A stretch of 46,628 bases of DNA. Source: DATKGX01 sp035510555 (GTDB lineage Bacteria > Patescibacteriota > Microgenomatia > Levybacterales > UBA12049). Positions 38,200 to 46,628 of this stretch are shown here, piece after piece. The position numbers and the translations under genes are program-made. Numbering within the stretch: position 1 is the first letter of the stretch; the number at the start of each line of letters is the position of its first letter. Under the pieces are notes generated by a model. That model saw nothing but the letters and a program-made list of their open reading frames with translations. It was not told the origin of the DNA and did not search any database. The DNA lies in the NCBI GenBank assembly GCA_035510555.1, contig DATKGX010000047.1:1-46628 (forward strand). Reading direction: 5' to 3'.

Positions 38200-39423
38200 A
38201 TGGACAAAAACTTAAAAGACCATAAACAAATCGGCCAAGAACTCGAACTTTTTTTTACCCATGATTACGCACCCGGCGCACCGTTTTGGTTACCAAAGGG
38301 AATGATTATTTTTAAGGAACTGGAAAAGTATATCCGAGAATTAACCGACAAAGCCGGCTACGTCGAAACCTCGACTCCGATTATGATTAAATCTCAATTG
38401 TTTAAAGAGTCCGGCCACTGGATAAAATTTGGCGAGCACAATATGTACAACCTTGAGCTAAGAGAAGATGAAAAAGACGAACATCCAGAAAACTATACCC
38501 TAAAACCAATGAATTGTCCCGAGTCAACTATTCTTTACCGGTTTAGACCAAGAACTTATAAGGAACTCCCATTGAGATTGGCGGAAATCGGCAGGCTGCA
38601 CCGAAGAGAAAAGAGCGGGGAAGTCAACGGACTACTAAGGGTCAGACAACTAACTATGGATGACGCTCATCTTTACGTCAGAGAAAACCAGATTTTCGAT
38701 GAGGTATCGAACATTTTGGATATGATGATTACCTTTTACAAAAACTTCGGGTTTGAATACGAATTTCGGTTTGCAACCAGACCGGAGATTCGGGCAGGAA
38801 AAGATGAAGATTGGGACAAAGCGGAAAAAGATTTGGAAGAAGTGCTAAAGAAAAAAGGCATTAAAGCCGGCGATAAAAAAGGTGACGGCGCATTTTACGG
38901 ACCAAAAATCGACATGCATATTAAAGACGCGCTGGGACGCGAATGGCAATTGGCAACCGTGCAACTGGATTTCCATATGCCTACCGCTTTTGATTTAAAA
39001 TATGTTAATGAAAAAGGGAAGTTTGAAAAACCGGTGATGATTCACCGGGCAATTTTTGGCAGCTTTGAAAGATTTATCGGCATTTTAACCGAGCATTTTC
39101 AGGGAGCGTTTCCACTTTGGCTTTCGCCGGTGCAGATTTCCTTATTGCCAATTACCGACGCGCAAAATGAATTTACCAAAGACTTAGTTGAAAAATTAAA
39201 GTCCGCAGACATTAGAGTTGAGGCTGATTTACGTAATGAAAGGCTGCAAGCCAAAATTAGAGAGGCTACTTTACAAAAAGTCCCATATTTAGGTATAATA
39301 GGAAAACAAGAAACAGAAAGTGATACGGTTTCTGTTAGAACTTGCGGAGGAAAAGATTTAGGGAAAATTAAAATTGCGGATCTAATAAATAAGTTAAAAG
39401 AAGAAATTGATAAAAAGGTATAA
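38200..39423 (+). CDS. thrS: threonyl-tRNA synthetase, short form
   Basis: Charges tRNA-Thr. It has 407 aa against about 640 usually: the class II catalytic core and anticodon-binding domain are present, while the TGS and editing (N2) domains are missing. The zinc site is visible as Cys106 (MNCPES), His157 (TMDDAH) and a His in LTEHFQGAFP. Without editing in cis, serine mischarging must be tolerated or cleared elsewhere. TAAAAT ends 6 nt before the ATG. The 3' end overlaps infC by 17 nt. Confidence 0.93.
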   Translation: MDKNLKDHKQIGQELELFFTHDYAPGAPFWLPKGMIIFKELEKYIRELTDKAGYVETSTPIMIKSQLFKESGHWIKFGEHNMYNLELREDEKDEHPENYTLKPMNCPESTILYRFRPRTYKELPLRLAEIGRLHRREKSGEVNGLLRVRQLTMDDAHLYVRENQIFDEVSNILDMMITFYKNFGFEYEFRFATRPEIRAGKDEDWDKAEKDLEEVLKKKGIKAGDKKGDGAFYGPKIDMHIKDALGREWQLATVQLDFHMPTAFDLKYVNEKGKFEKPVMIHRAIFGSFERFIGILTEHFQGAFPLWLSPVQISLLPITDAQNEFTKDLVEKLKSADIRVEADLRNERLQAKIREATLQKVPYLGIIGKQETESDTVSVRTCGGKDLGKIKIADLINKLKEEIDKKV

Positions 39424-40021
39424 AAGGCACGAAGACAATCGAAAATTTTACAGAGTTAACGAACGGATATATGCTCTGAGCCTTCGCGTTTTAGACGCAG
39501 AAGGAAAACAAATCGGCGTACTGTCGAAATTCGAAGCTCTGGAAGCTGCCCGAAGTCAAGGACTGGATTTGGTAGAAGTTGCCCCAATGGCAAAACCACC
39601 GGTCGCAAAAATTGTCGACTTCAAAAAATTTTTGTATCAGGAAGAGAAGAAGAAGCGGGAGGAAAAGAAAAAAACCAAAGCTTCCGAAACCAAAGAAGTC
39701 AGACTCGGACCTTTTATGAGCGATAACGACCTTGGCGTTATGGTAAGACGCGCCAGGGAGTTTTTAACAAATGGGGATAAAGTAAGGTTGGTCGTCTTTT
39801 TTTCGGGCAGGCAAATTACGCATCCCGAATTCGGACACAAAGTTTTGGATAAAACGATTGCGGATTTGTCAGATATTTCCAAAGTCGAGAGGGAAAGACG
39901 GCTCGAAGGAAGAAAATTAATTGTATTAGTTAGCCCGGATAAGAAAGGATCCGGAAAAGCTGCGCCAAGCAGCGCTCAAGATAAAAATGACCAAGAAGAA
40001 AATAAAGAGATCGGTGTCTAG
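39407..40021 (+). CDS. infC: translation initiation factor IF-3
   Basis: Binds the 30S subunit and proofreads start-codon selection. It has 204 aa with both domains: the N-terminal FYRVNERIYALSLRVLDAEG, a charged linker (about 84-100), and the C-terminal EVRLGPFMSDNDLGVM and KVRLVVFFSGRQITHPEFG. A low-complexity tail (about 183-204) follows. The only reasonable start is TTG 39407, inside thrS. A rare start codon is common for infC because IF-3 regulates itself by discriminating against non-AUG starts. Confidence 0.93.
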   Translation: MIKRYKRHEDNRKFYRVNERIYALSLRVLDAEGKQIGVLSKFEALEAARSQGLDLVEVAPMAKPPVAKIVDFKKFLYQEEKKKREEKKKTKASETKEVRLGPFMSDNDLGVMVRRAREFLTNGDKVRLVVFFSGRQITHPEFGHKVLDKTIADLSDISKVERERRLEGRKLIVLVSPDKKGSGKAAPSSAQDKNDQEENKEIGV

Positions 40022-40184
40022 AAGATTCGAGGTTACCAAAACCGGAAAAGTTTTGTTTGGACACCAATACGGCAGTCATAAAAAGCTGCATAAATCGAAA
40101 AGTAGAATCCGAAGACAAAAAGAAATCGGAATTCTTAAAGGCAGATTCGCTAAGAAAATTAAGAAAATGTTAGGCGAGGATTAA
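39987..40184 (+). CDS. rpmI: ribosomal protein bL35
   Basis: A 65-aa basic protein of the 50S subunit: KTGKVLFGHQYGSHKKLHKSKSR is in the family pattern, with a C-terminal KGRFAKKIKKML. It overlaps the 3' end of infC by 35 nt, an unusually long overlap for this otherwise standard infC-rpmI-rplT order. Confidence 0.9.
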   Translation: MTKKKIKRSVSRRFEVTKTGKVLFGHQYGSHKKLHKSKSRIRRQKEIGILKGRFAKKIKKMLGED

Positions 40185-40333
40185 TGAGACAAAGAAATAT
40201 AAATTTTCGGCAAAGTCATTCAGAAAGGGCGGGCGAAAGTTCTTATAAAAACTTTCATCGGACAATTGTCAGAAACTTAAAGGGAGTTTTGAAATTAAAA
40301 TTCGGAGGAAAAGAAAAATATGGCCAGAGTTAA
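40184..40333 (+). CDS. possible 49-aa basic peptide between rpmI and rplT
   Basis: An ATG at 40184 overlaps the rpmI stop (TAATG) and opens a 49-codon frame (MRQRNINFRQSHS..., ending GGKEKYGQS) that stops 14 nt inside rplT. The overlap geometry fits translational coupling. The region may instead be the L20 autoregulatory leader. No family is recognised. Confidence 0.3.
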   Translation: MRQRNINFRQSHSERAGESSYKNFHRTIVRNLKGVLKLKFGGKEKYGQS

Positions 40334-40670
40334 ACGAGGAATCGTCTCAAGAAGAAAACATAATAAGCTTGCAAGTCTTACCAAAGGCTACAGGGGTACC
40401 AAAAGCAGGCTGATTAAAGCGGCTAAAGAAGCACAGCTTCATGCCGGAGCTTATGCTTATCATGGCCGAAAATTAAAAAAACGAGATATCCGCGCTTTGT
40501 GGATAACTAGAATCAGTGAAGCGGCAAAAAAAGAAGGTGTTTCCTACAGCCGCCTTATGGACCAATTCAAGAAAGCCAATATTGAAGTGGACAGAAAAAT
40601 TTTAAGCGATTTAGTGCTGAACAATCCGGAAGTTTTTTCCGAACTTATAAAAATCTCCAAACCAAACTAA
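40320..40670 (+). CDS. rplT: ribosomal protein bL20
   Basis: Early-assembly 50S protein and usual autoregulator of its operon. It has 116 aa and the full family pattern: ARVKRGIVSRRKHNK, KGYRGTKSRLIKAAKE, RDIRALWITRISEAA and FKKANIEVDRKILSDL. GGAGG at about 40307-40311 is a good ribosome-binding site. The 135-nt gap after rpmI may carry its regulatory RNA fold. Confidence 0.95.
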   Translation: MARVKRGIVSRRKHNKLASLTKGYRGTKSRLIKAAKEAQLHAGAYAYHGRKLKKRDIRALWITRISEAAKKEGVSYSRLMDQFKKANIEVDRKILSDLVLNNPEVFSELIKISKPN

Positions 40671-40694
40671 TCATCCTTCTGCTAGAATGTTTCT

Positions 40695-41147
40695 ATGACA
40701 ATTATTCCTTTTACCAAGCAAGGTTTTGAAAGTTTAAAGAAAGACTTAGAAGAAGAAATTACCAAAAGGCCTTTGGCGGTTGAGGTTTTGAAACGCGGCC
40801 GGGAAATGGGGGATCTAAGCGAAAATGGATTATACAAAGCGGCCAAGTTTGAACTCGCCAATATTGACAGGCAAATTAGACATCTCAAAAACCTTATTCT
40901 TTATGGTCGTACTTCTGAACCAAAAGATAATAACACTGTTCAATTGGGACATACTATAACGGTTGAGACTGGAATCGGGAAGAAAGAATTTCAAATTGTC
41001 GGCGAATGGGAAGCAAATCCCAAAGAAAACAAAATCTCAATTAAGTCGCCAATCGGCCACAATCTAATGGGACGTAAGGCAGGGGAGACAATCGCAACTA
41101 GAACTCCAAACGGATTTATAAACTACAAAATTTTGTCGATTAAATAA
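40695..41147 (+). CDS. greA: transcription elongation factor GreA/GreB
   Basis: Rescues backtracked RNA polymerase by stimulating transcript cleavage. It has 150 aa: an N-terminal coiled coil with the acidic tip Asp40 and Glu43 (EMGDLSENGLYKAAK) and a C-terminal FKBP-like domain (about 80-150, with SPIGHNLMGRKAGETI). TAGAAT ends exactly 6 nt before the ATG. Confidence 0.93.
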   Translation: MTIIPFTKQGFESLKKDLEEEITKRPLAVEVLKRGREMGDLSENGLYKAAKFELANIDRQIRHLKNLILYGRTSEPKDNNTVQLGHTITVETGIGKKEFQIVGEWEANPKENKISIKSPIGHNLMGRKAGETIATRTPNGFINYKILSIK

Positions 41148-41195
41148 GGCTCTTCACAGTTTCAAAAAGTTTTAATCTATGCTATTCTTAAAGCT

Positions 41196-42233
41196 ATGGA
41201 AGATGAATTAATTGATATTAAAAATACCGCTATTTCGTTTATTTTAGAAGCGGAAGATTTGGAAAGCCTGGAAGAAACCAAACTACAATTTTTGGGCCGC
41301 AACGGTAAATTAACTCTAGCAATTAAAAATATTACTAAAGTCCCGCCAGAAAAAAGAAAAGAGTTTGGCATTTTAGCCAATGAGGTTAAACAAACAATCG
41401 AAGACGAACTCGAGACGCAAAAGTCAAGACTAAAAAGTCAAAAAATAACCAAGTCGGTTGAAAAAATTGACGTTACCAATCCGGGAATCAAGCCACCATT
41501 GGGACATTTACATTTGGTCACACAGGCAATTGAAGAAATTACGGATATCTTTGGAAAAATCGGCTTTGAAAGAGTCCGTTATCCGGAAGTTGAATGGGAT
41601 TGGTATGCCTTTGAAGCGCTTAACTTTCCCGCGGATCATCCGGCTAGAGATGATTGGGAAACTTTTTTTATCAAAGGAGAACCGGATCCAAAAAGAGGAC
41701 CAATGCTTTTAACTCCCCATACTTCTTCGGGACAAATTAGAGAGATGGAACGATTAGGCAAGCCGCCAATCAGAATGTTAAATATTGCCAAATGTTACCG
41801 CCGCCAATCCGACATATCGCACGCTCCCATGTTCCACCAATTTGAAGGCTTAGTGATTGACAAAGACATTGCCATTACGCATCTTAAAGGAACCCTCGAT
41901 TATTTTGCTAAATCGTTTTTTGGCCCGGAAAGAAAAGCCCGCATTAGGCCCTACCATTTTCAATTCACCGAACCGTCTTTCGAAGTTGATGTTACTTGCG
42001 GCGTCTGCAATGGCTTAGGCTGTAAGCTTTGCAAGGAAGGCTGGCTGGAAATGGGCGGCGCTGGCATGGTTCACCCAAACGTTCTAAAAGCCGGCGGGAT
42101 AAATCCGCAAAAATACACCGGTTTTGCCTTTGGTTGGGGAGTGGAAAGAGTATTAATGATGCGGGAAGGACTAAAAATTGACGACTTAAGAATTTTATAC
42201 TCAAACAATTTAGACTTTTTAGCCCAATTTTAA
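41196..42233 (+). CDS. pheS: phenylalanyl-tRNA synthetase alpha subunit
   Basis: Catalytic subunit of PheRS. It has 345 aa: an N-terminal coiled coil (about 1-85), then the class II core with LLTPHTSSGQIREM, the FHQFEGLVID motif 2 region and a zinc-type insert CGVCNGLGCKLC followed by GGAGMVHPNVL and FGWGVERVLMMREG (motif 3). TATTCT ends 7 nt before the ATG. pheT follows after 1 nt. Confidence 0.95.
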   Translation: MEDELIDIKNTAISFILEAEDLESLEETKLQFLGRNGKLTLAIKNITKVPPEKRKEFGILANEVKQTIEDELETQKSRLKSQKITKSVEKIDVTNPGIKPPLGHLHLVTQAIEEITDIFGKIGFERVRYPEVEWDWYAFEALNFPADHPARDDWETFFIKGEPDPKRGPMLLTPHTSSGQIREMERLGKPPIRMLNIAKCYRRQSDISHAPMFHQFEGLVIDKDIAITHLKGTLDYFAKSFFGPERKARIRPYHFQFTEPSFEVDVTCGVCNGLGCKLCKEGWLEMGGAGMVHPNVLKAGGINPQKYTGFAFGWGVERVLMMREGLKIDDLRILYSNNLDFLAQF

Positions 42234-42234
42234 A

Positions 42235-44181
42235 ATGAATATAAAAATTTTAGACAGTTGGCTTAGGGAATTTGTTAAAACCAAAGCAACTCCGCAAAAA
42301 ATTGGAGAGTTACTTTCTTTATCTAGCGTTTCTGTGGAAAGGATTGAAAAATACAATAACGATTTTACTTACGATATCGAAGTAACCACTAACCGACCAG
42401 ACTTAATGAGTGTTGTTGGAATTGCCAGGGAAACAGCGGTAGTTTTAAAACAAAACGGTGTTGATGCCAGTTTTCTTCCACCAAAATTTATTAAGCCACA
42501 GACGCCGAAAACAGATTTAATCGAAATAAAAAATGACCCAGCATTAGTCAACCGCCTTTGCGCGGTAGTCATGGAGATAAAAATGGGGGAATCACCTAAA
42601 GAGATTAAAGAGCGTCTTGAGACTTCCGGAACGAGAAGCTTAAACAATTTAATTGATGTTACGAACTACGTTATGAAAGTTACCGGACACCCAACGCATG
42701 TGTTTGATTTTGATAGACTAGATACCAAAACGCTGACAATCCGAGAAGCCAAAAGGGGTGAAACAATCAAAACTTTAGACGGAAAAGATTACTCCTTAAG
42801 TGGTGGCGAGATAGTAGCGGCTAATGATAAAAACGAAATCGTTGACCTCTTAGGAATTATGGGTCTTCAGAATAGCGTTGTTACCGCAAAAACAAAACGA
42901 ATTTTGTATTTCATCAACAATAACCAGCCGACAAAAATTAGAAAGGCTTCCATGACATTGGGAATTCGAACCGAAGCGGCAGTCATCAATGAAAAAAATC
43001 TTGACCCAGAACTAGCTTACGACGCCTTACTTTACGGCATTGAAATGTTTGAAAAAATTGCCGAAGGAAAAATTACTTCGGACATCATTGACCTTTATCC
43101 AAACAAAATCGCCAAACGCTCCATTGAAGTTTCCTTAGGAAAGATTAATCAGATTATTGGTGTCAATGTTGATCCCGAAATTGTTTTACAATCGCTTTCT
43201 GGTTTAGGTTTTAAAGCACAAATTGTTGCTGGAAAAATAAAAGTTGAGGTTCCTTCGTTTCGAATTGGCGACGTCGAGATCGAAGAAGACGTTATTGAAG
43301 AAATTGCCAGAATCTACGGTTACCATAATCTGCCAAGCATTTTACCGCCACAAACTGCAATTCTGGCCTATAAATTTGCTGACCAATTTTACTTCGAGCA
43401 AAGAGTAAAAAATGCCATGAAGTATTGGGGTTTTACCGAGATTTATTCCTACTCCATGGTTTCGCAAGAGCTGTTTGAAGGACCGCTCGGAGAAGCGGTA
43501 GAAATAGCTAATCCTTTAAGCGAAGAACTTGTTTATATGCGTAAAACTCTTGTACCGAGCCTTTTGAAAGTAATCTCTGAAAACAAGAATCAAGAGAACG
43601 TCAAGATATTTGAAATTGCCAATATTTATAATAAGCGTTCAAAAGATTTGCCAGAGGAGCTAATGACTTTTGCCGGAATAATTAAAAAGAGTAAAGTAAC
43701 TTTTTTTGAAGTAAAAGGGTTGCTTGAACAGCTTTGTGGTGATCTGGGAATTAAAAATTTAAGCTTTAAAACTTCGGAAAAATCCGGCAATGGCGCTTCT
43801 GTCTATATCGAAAAGGAATACTTGGGGGAAATTGAAATTTTAGACACCAATCTAATTGATTTCGAACTTAATTTTGCGTTATTAATAAAACATGCAACCC
43901 TAAAAAAGGAATATAAACCTTTAAATAAATTTCCGCCAATCATTGAGGACTTATCAATTACGGTAGATACCGACGTCAAAACCGATGAACTGATTGCAAA
44001 TATTCAATCCCAAAGTAATTTAATTACCAACGTCAGCTTAAAAGACTCCTATAAGGATTCCCGTACTTTTCACATTAACTATCAAGACCCTGAGAAAAAT
44101 TTGACAAATGAGGAAGTTTCTAGGGTAAGAGAAAAAATTATCTCCTCCCTGAAAGATGAATTCAAAGCTTCTGTAAGATAA
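42235..44181 (+). CDS. pheT: phenylalanyl-tRNA synthetase beta subunit, lacking the OB domain
   Basis: Structural and editing subunit of PheRS. It has 648 aa against about 790: the N-terminal EMAP/OB tRNA-binding insert is missing, since the early B1 part (MNIKILDSWLREFVK) runs directly into VTTNRPDLMSVVGIARE. The B3/B4 editing region (with TSGTRSLNNLIDVTNY), the B5 domain and a C-terminal FDX-ACB domain (about 555-648) are present. It is convergent with the PBP gene, leaving 1 nt between stops. Confidence 0.93.
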   Translation: MNIKILDSWLREFVKTKATPQKIGELLSLSSVSVERIEKYNNDFTYDIEVTTNRPDLMSVVGIARETAVVLKQNGVDASFLPPKFIKPQTPKTDLIEIKNDPALVNRLCAVVMEIKMGESPKEIKERLETSGTRSLNNLIDVTNYVMKVTGHPTHVFDFDRLDTKTLTIREAKRGETIKTLDGKDYSLSGGEIVAANDKNEIVDLLGIMGLQNSVVTAKTKRILYFINNNQPTKIRKASMTLGIRTEAAVINEKNLDPELAYDALLYGIEMFEKIAEGKITSDIIDLYPNKIAKRSIEVSLGKINQIIGVNVDPEIVLQSLSGLGFKAQIVAGKIKVEVPSFRIGDVEIEEDVIEEIARIYGYHNLPSILPPQTAILAYKFADQFYFEQRVKNAMKYWGFTEIYSYSMVSQELFEGPLGEAVEIANPLSEELVYMRKTLVPSLLKVISENKNQENVKIFEIANIYNKRSKDLPEELMTFAGIIKKSKVTFFEVKGLLEQLCGDLGIKNLSFKTSEKSGNGASVYIEKEYLGEIEILDTNLIDFELNFALLIKHATLKKEYKPLNKFPPIIEDLSITVDTDVKTDELIANIQSQSNLITNVSLKDSYKDSRTFHINYQDPEKNLTNEEVSRVREKIISSLKDEFKASVR

Positions 44182-44182
44182 A

Positions 44183-46588
44183 TTAAGGGGTCGGTGTTGG
44201 AGTTTCCGTTGGGGTCGGTGTTGGCGTTTCTGTTGGATTATTTGAATTCTCCTGATAATCAGAGGTGTCCGTCGGCGGATAATATTCGGGATGATCGGCG
44301 GCGTAAGTTTGCTTAATCCAAGCGTTAATTCCGTCCTGCCACCTGTTTTTCCCGTCGGTGGAAATCGGGTCGCTTTCCTTAAACACTACGAAGTCTTTAG
44401 TGTCATAGTCTCCGGCGGCAATTTCCGAAGAGTTTGCTAGCTTTCCGCCTTGATGCTTTGATAATTTTAGCGTTTGATAAATTGCCGATTGTCCCGTCGG
44501 CTCGGTCCCTTTAATAAAATACTCACTTCTGGTTGGCTGTCCGCTCTTTGGCAATCCGCCGCCTAACGCATCTATCTGCATTGCGATGACATCGTCGGGT
44601 TTTTGCACTGTCTCATCTGGCTTTCCTTTTATCTTTAAAACGAAACTCATGATTTTATTCCAAATCGGCGCCGCTCCGGTAATTCCGGAGGCAACTTTAT
44701 TCATTGGTGTATTGTCGTTATTTCCGACCCAAACTCCAACCGCGTAGGAAGGAGTGTAACCGATTGTCCAGTTGTCGCGGATGTCATTGGTGGTTCCGGT
44801 TTTCACCGAAACGCTGGGGTGGCCGGCGACAACCAACTGTGAATAAAGTCCAAATTCCATAGACCTAGCAGTGTTATCCAAAAGAATATGGGAAATTAAA
44901 AAGCTAATTTCCGGCGAAAAAATTCGCTGCATTGATGGCGGGTTATATTTATATAAAACGTTTCCTTTAGCGTCATCGACCTCAAGAATTGAAACCAAAG
45001 GCATTTTTTCTCCACCATTAGCAAATACACCGTAAGCTTCCATTTCGTCAACCAAACGGACATCTCTTCCGCCCAAAACCAATGAATAACCGACATTGGC
45101 CATATTAGCGTCTGTTGGCTGCCAGTTATCAATTCCCATATTGTAGGCATTCTGCATCACGTTTTTTATGCCGACCATCGCCAGCATTTTTACCGCCGGA
45201 ACATTGATAGAGTTAGCCAAAGCAAACCTTACTTGAATTGGCCCCCGATATTTACTGTCATAATTAACAGGAATATAATCTTTCTCACTGTCTTGGGTTT
45301 TAAAATTTGTCTGCGTGTCCATCAATAGTGTTGCCGCTGTATAACCTCTGGAGAAAGCGGTGGCGTAGGTAACTGGCTTTAAAGAAGATCCCGGCTGCCT
45401 GTAGGCGGTGGCGGCGTTAAAATTTCCGTCGTTTTTGGTATCGAAATAGTCTTCAGACCCAACCATTGCCAAAATCTCGCCGGTTTTGGGAATTGTCACC
45501 ATTGCCGCGCCGTTTCCCACATTAAGACTTTTATCGCCGGCGATTTCTGTTTTAACAATTTTTTCGGCCTCCTTCTCGATGTTATAGTCAAGCGTGGTTT
45601 TGACCCTTAAACCACCGCTTTCCACTACCTGCTCACCGAATTGATTAATTAGTTGTTGTTTGACGTAAAAAACGAAATGCGGTGCCCTAATTCCAATGCT
45701 ATTTTCGGCAAACTGGGCATTGGTAATTTCTTTTAAGGCAGCGTCCGCCTGCTTTTGTGTAATATATCCGTCCCGAACCATCGCCGCTAAAACTACCTGT
45801 GTTCTTTGTATATAATACTTGTTGCCGGAAAACGGAGAATAAACGCTGGGACTTTGCGGTAAACCGGCGATAAACGCGCTTTGCGCCAAATCCAAATCTT
45901 TGACGTCTTTATTAAAGTACAATTGGGAAGCTGCCTGAACGCCGACCGCCGAACCGCCATAACCGACATCATTTAAATACATTTCCAAAATCTGATCCTT
46001 TGAATATTTTCTGTCAACCTGAATCGAAAGCATCAGCTCTTTTATTTTTCGAGGAAGCGTTTGTTCGGAAGAAAGTAACACGTTTTTCACCAACTGTTGC
46101 GTGAGAGTTGAGCCGCCGGAAAGTCCTCGCAACAGTACAATGTTTAACGCCGCTCTTATATAACCTGTAATCGAAAATCCACTATTGGTATAAAAATTCC
46201 GGTCTTCAACCGAAATAGTCCCTTCTTTTACATACTTGGGGATATCCGACAAATTAACGTAAAGTCTGTTTTGATTTTGATAAACGGAGTAGAGAAGCGC
46301 GCCGTTACGGTCATAAATTCCGCTCGATTGATTGGTCTGGGCGGCGATTAACTTTCCCGGAGTCGGTAAGTCGCGTCCATACCAAAGGAACAGAACGAAC
46401 ATTAAGATGATTAAACCAATCAAGCCAAAAAAAGCGTACTTTGCCAAACGGCTATAAAGAACTGCTCGTGGAGTATTTTGTAACCCCAATCTCTTATTGA
46501 AATTGCGTCCGAAATTTGGCAAACCTGGAATATTAAGCGTAAAATATTTGTTTCTTCTTCGGCGAAGCCTGCGGCTATAATCCAACAT
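44183..46588 (-). CDS. class A penicillin-binding protein (transglycosylase/transpeptidase)
   Basis: Polymerises and cross-links peptidoglycan at the outer face of the membrane. It has 801 aa: a basic N-terminus, one TM (about 51-69), a GT51 domain with Glu128 (SVEDRNFY) and GGSTLTQQLVKN (158-169), and a transpeptidase domain with Ser401-x-x-Lys404 (PGSSLKPV), SIN (460-462) and KTG (596-598). The tail is a Thr/Pro/Glu repeat (about 780-801). Unlike the carboxypeptidase at 2083, its KTG motif is intact. Confidence 0.94.
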   Translation of the reverse strand: MLDYSRRLRRRRNKYFTLNIPGLPNFGRNFNKRLGLQNTPRAVLYSRLAKYAFFGLIGLIILMFVLFLWYGRDLPTPGKLIAAQTNQSSGIYDRNGALLYSVYQNQNRLYVNLSDIPKYVKEGTISVEDRNFYTNSGFSITGYIRAALNIVLLRGLSGGSTLTQQLVKNVLLSSEQTLPRKIKELMLSIQVDRKYSKDQILEMYLNDVGYGGSAVGVQAASQLYFNKDVKDLDLAQSAFIAGLPQSPSVYSPFSGNKYYIQRTQVVLAAMVRDGYITQKQADAALKEITNAQFAENSIGIRAPHFVFYVKQQLINQFGEQVVESGGLRVKTTLDYNIEKEAEKIVKTEIAGDKSLNVGNGAAMVTIPKTGEILAMVGSEDYFDTKNDGNFNAATAYRQPGSSLKPVTYATAFSRGYTAATLLMDTQTNFKTQDSEKDYIPVNYDSKYRGPIQVRFALANSINVPAVKMLAMVGIKNVMQNAYNMGIDNWQPTDANMANVGYSLVLGGRDVRLVDEMEAYGVFANGGEKMPLVSILEVDDAKGNVLYKYNPPSMQRIFSPEISFLISHILLDNTARSMEFGLYSQLVVAGHPSVSVKTGTTNDIRDNWTIGYTPSYAVGVWVGNNDNTPMNKVASGITGAAPIWNKIMSFVLKIKGKPDETVQKPDDVIAMQIDALGGGLPKSGQPTRSEYFIKGTEPTGQSAIYQTLKLSKHQGGKLANSSEIAAGDYDTKDFVVFKESDPISTDGKNRWQDGINAWIKQTYAADHPEYYPPTDTSDYQENSNNPTETPTPTPTETPTPTP
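44187..44234. repeat. 24-bp tandem repeat encoding the PBP Thr/Pro tail
   Basis: Two copies (44187-44210, 44211-44234) differing at two positions encode the TPTPTETP-type C-terminus of the class A PBP. Such tails are length-variable and extracellular. Confidence 0.8.
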
Positions 46589-46628
46589 AACTTATATCAG
46601 TATAACACAAATTTACGCATGATTTAAA

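Noticed and set aside
1..46628. CRISPR arrays and complete insertion sequences
   Set aside because: No regularly spaced repeats and no transposase with terminal inverted repeats were seen in the window.

Overview
The window looks like chromosomal DNA of a Candidate Phyla Radiation (Patescibacteria) bacterium, probably close to Microgenomates. This is an inference. It rests on trimmed translation genes (a ThrRS reduced to catalytic core plus anticodon domain, a PheT without the N-terminal OB domain, a trigger factor without the PPIase domain), tRNA genes that do not encode CCA, AT-rich DNA, many small membrane proteins, and an unusual promoter layout in which a -10 box often lies only about 6 nt before the start codon, implying leaderless mRNAs.

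Layout. 1-3.5 kb: a partial tRNA and tRNA-Leu(UAA), an LPNTG-anchored surface protein with its class F-type sortase, a D,D-carboxypeptidase-like protein, an EF-Tu domain-2-like protein and tRNA-Gln. 3.6-16 kb: an AT-rich accessory island with a type III restriction-modification pair, a large serine recombinase, a SHOCT protein, an XRE regulator, a phage packaging block (TerL, TerS, ParB-methyltransferase) without any structural gene, and an unknown four-gene cassette. 16-21 kb: a permease, an HD phosphohydrolase, a cupin and small membrane or sensor proteins, then two tRNA-Leu genes. 21.6-30.7 kb: the most notable region, a set of amino-acid stereochemistry enzymes: alanine racemase, an N-succinylamino acid racemase/OSBS-family enolase, a COG3375-type GNAT, the murL-murD pair for making D-Glu on the muropeptide precursor, an M20 deacylase/peptidase and a radical SAM/SPASM enzyme. 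30.8-34.8 kb: a recombinogenic patch around tRNA-Val, tRNA-Phe and tRNA-Gly with PLD, HNH and DUF3800 genes, a truncated gene, duplicated tRNA 3' ends, candidate structured RNAs and two secreted muralytic paralogues. 34.8-46.6 kb: core genes: tRNA-Leu(UAG), a sigma-region-4-like protein, trigger factor, tRNA-Val(GAC), thrS-infC-rpmI-rplT, greA, pheS-pheT and a class A penicillin-binding protein.

How the genes may work together. Cell-wall metabolism recurs: sortase and substrate, carboxypeptidase, murL-murD, alanine racemase, two lysozyme-like proteins and a class A PBP. The 21.6-30.7 kb set holds the three activities of the known D-to-L amino acid conversion route (N-succinyltransferase, N-succinylamino acid racemase, N-succinyl-L-amino acid desuccinylase) beside MurL/MurD. 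This suggests that salvage of D-amino acids and peptidoglycan precursor synthesis are organised together. Short leaders with promoter plus intrinsic terminator occur repeatedly, most clearly an attenuator with a 13-residue leader peptide at 36.86-36.96 kb.
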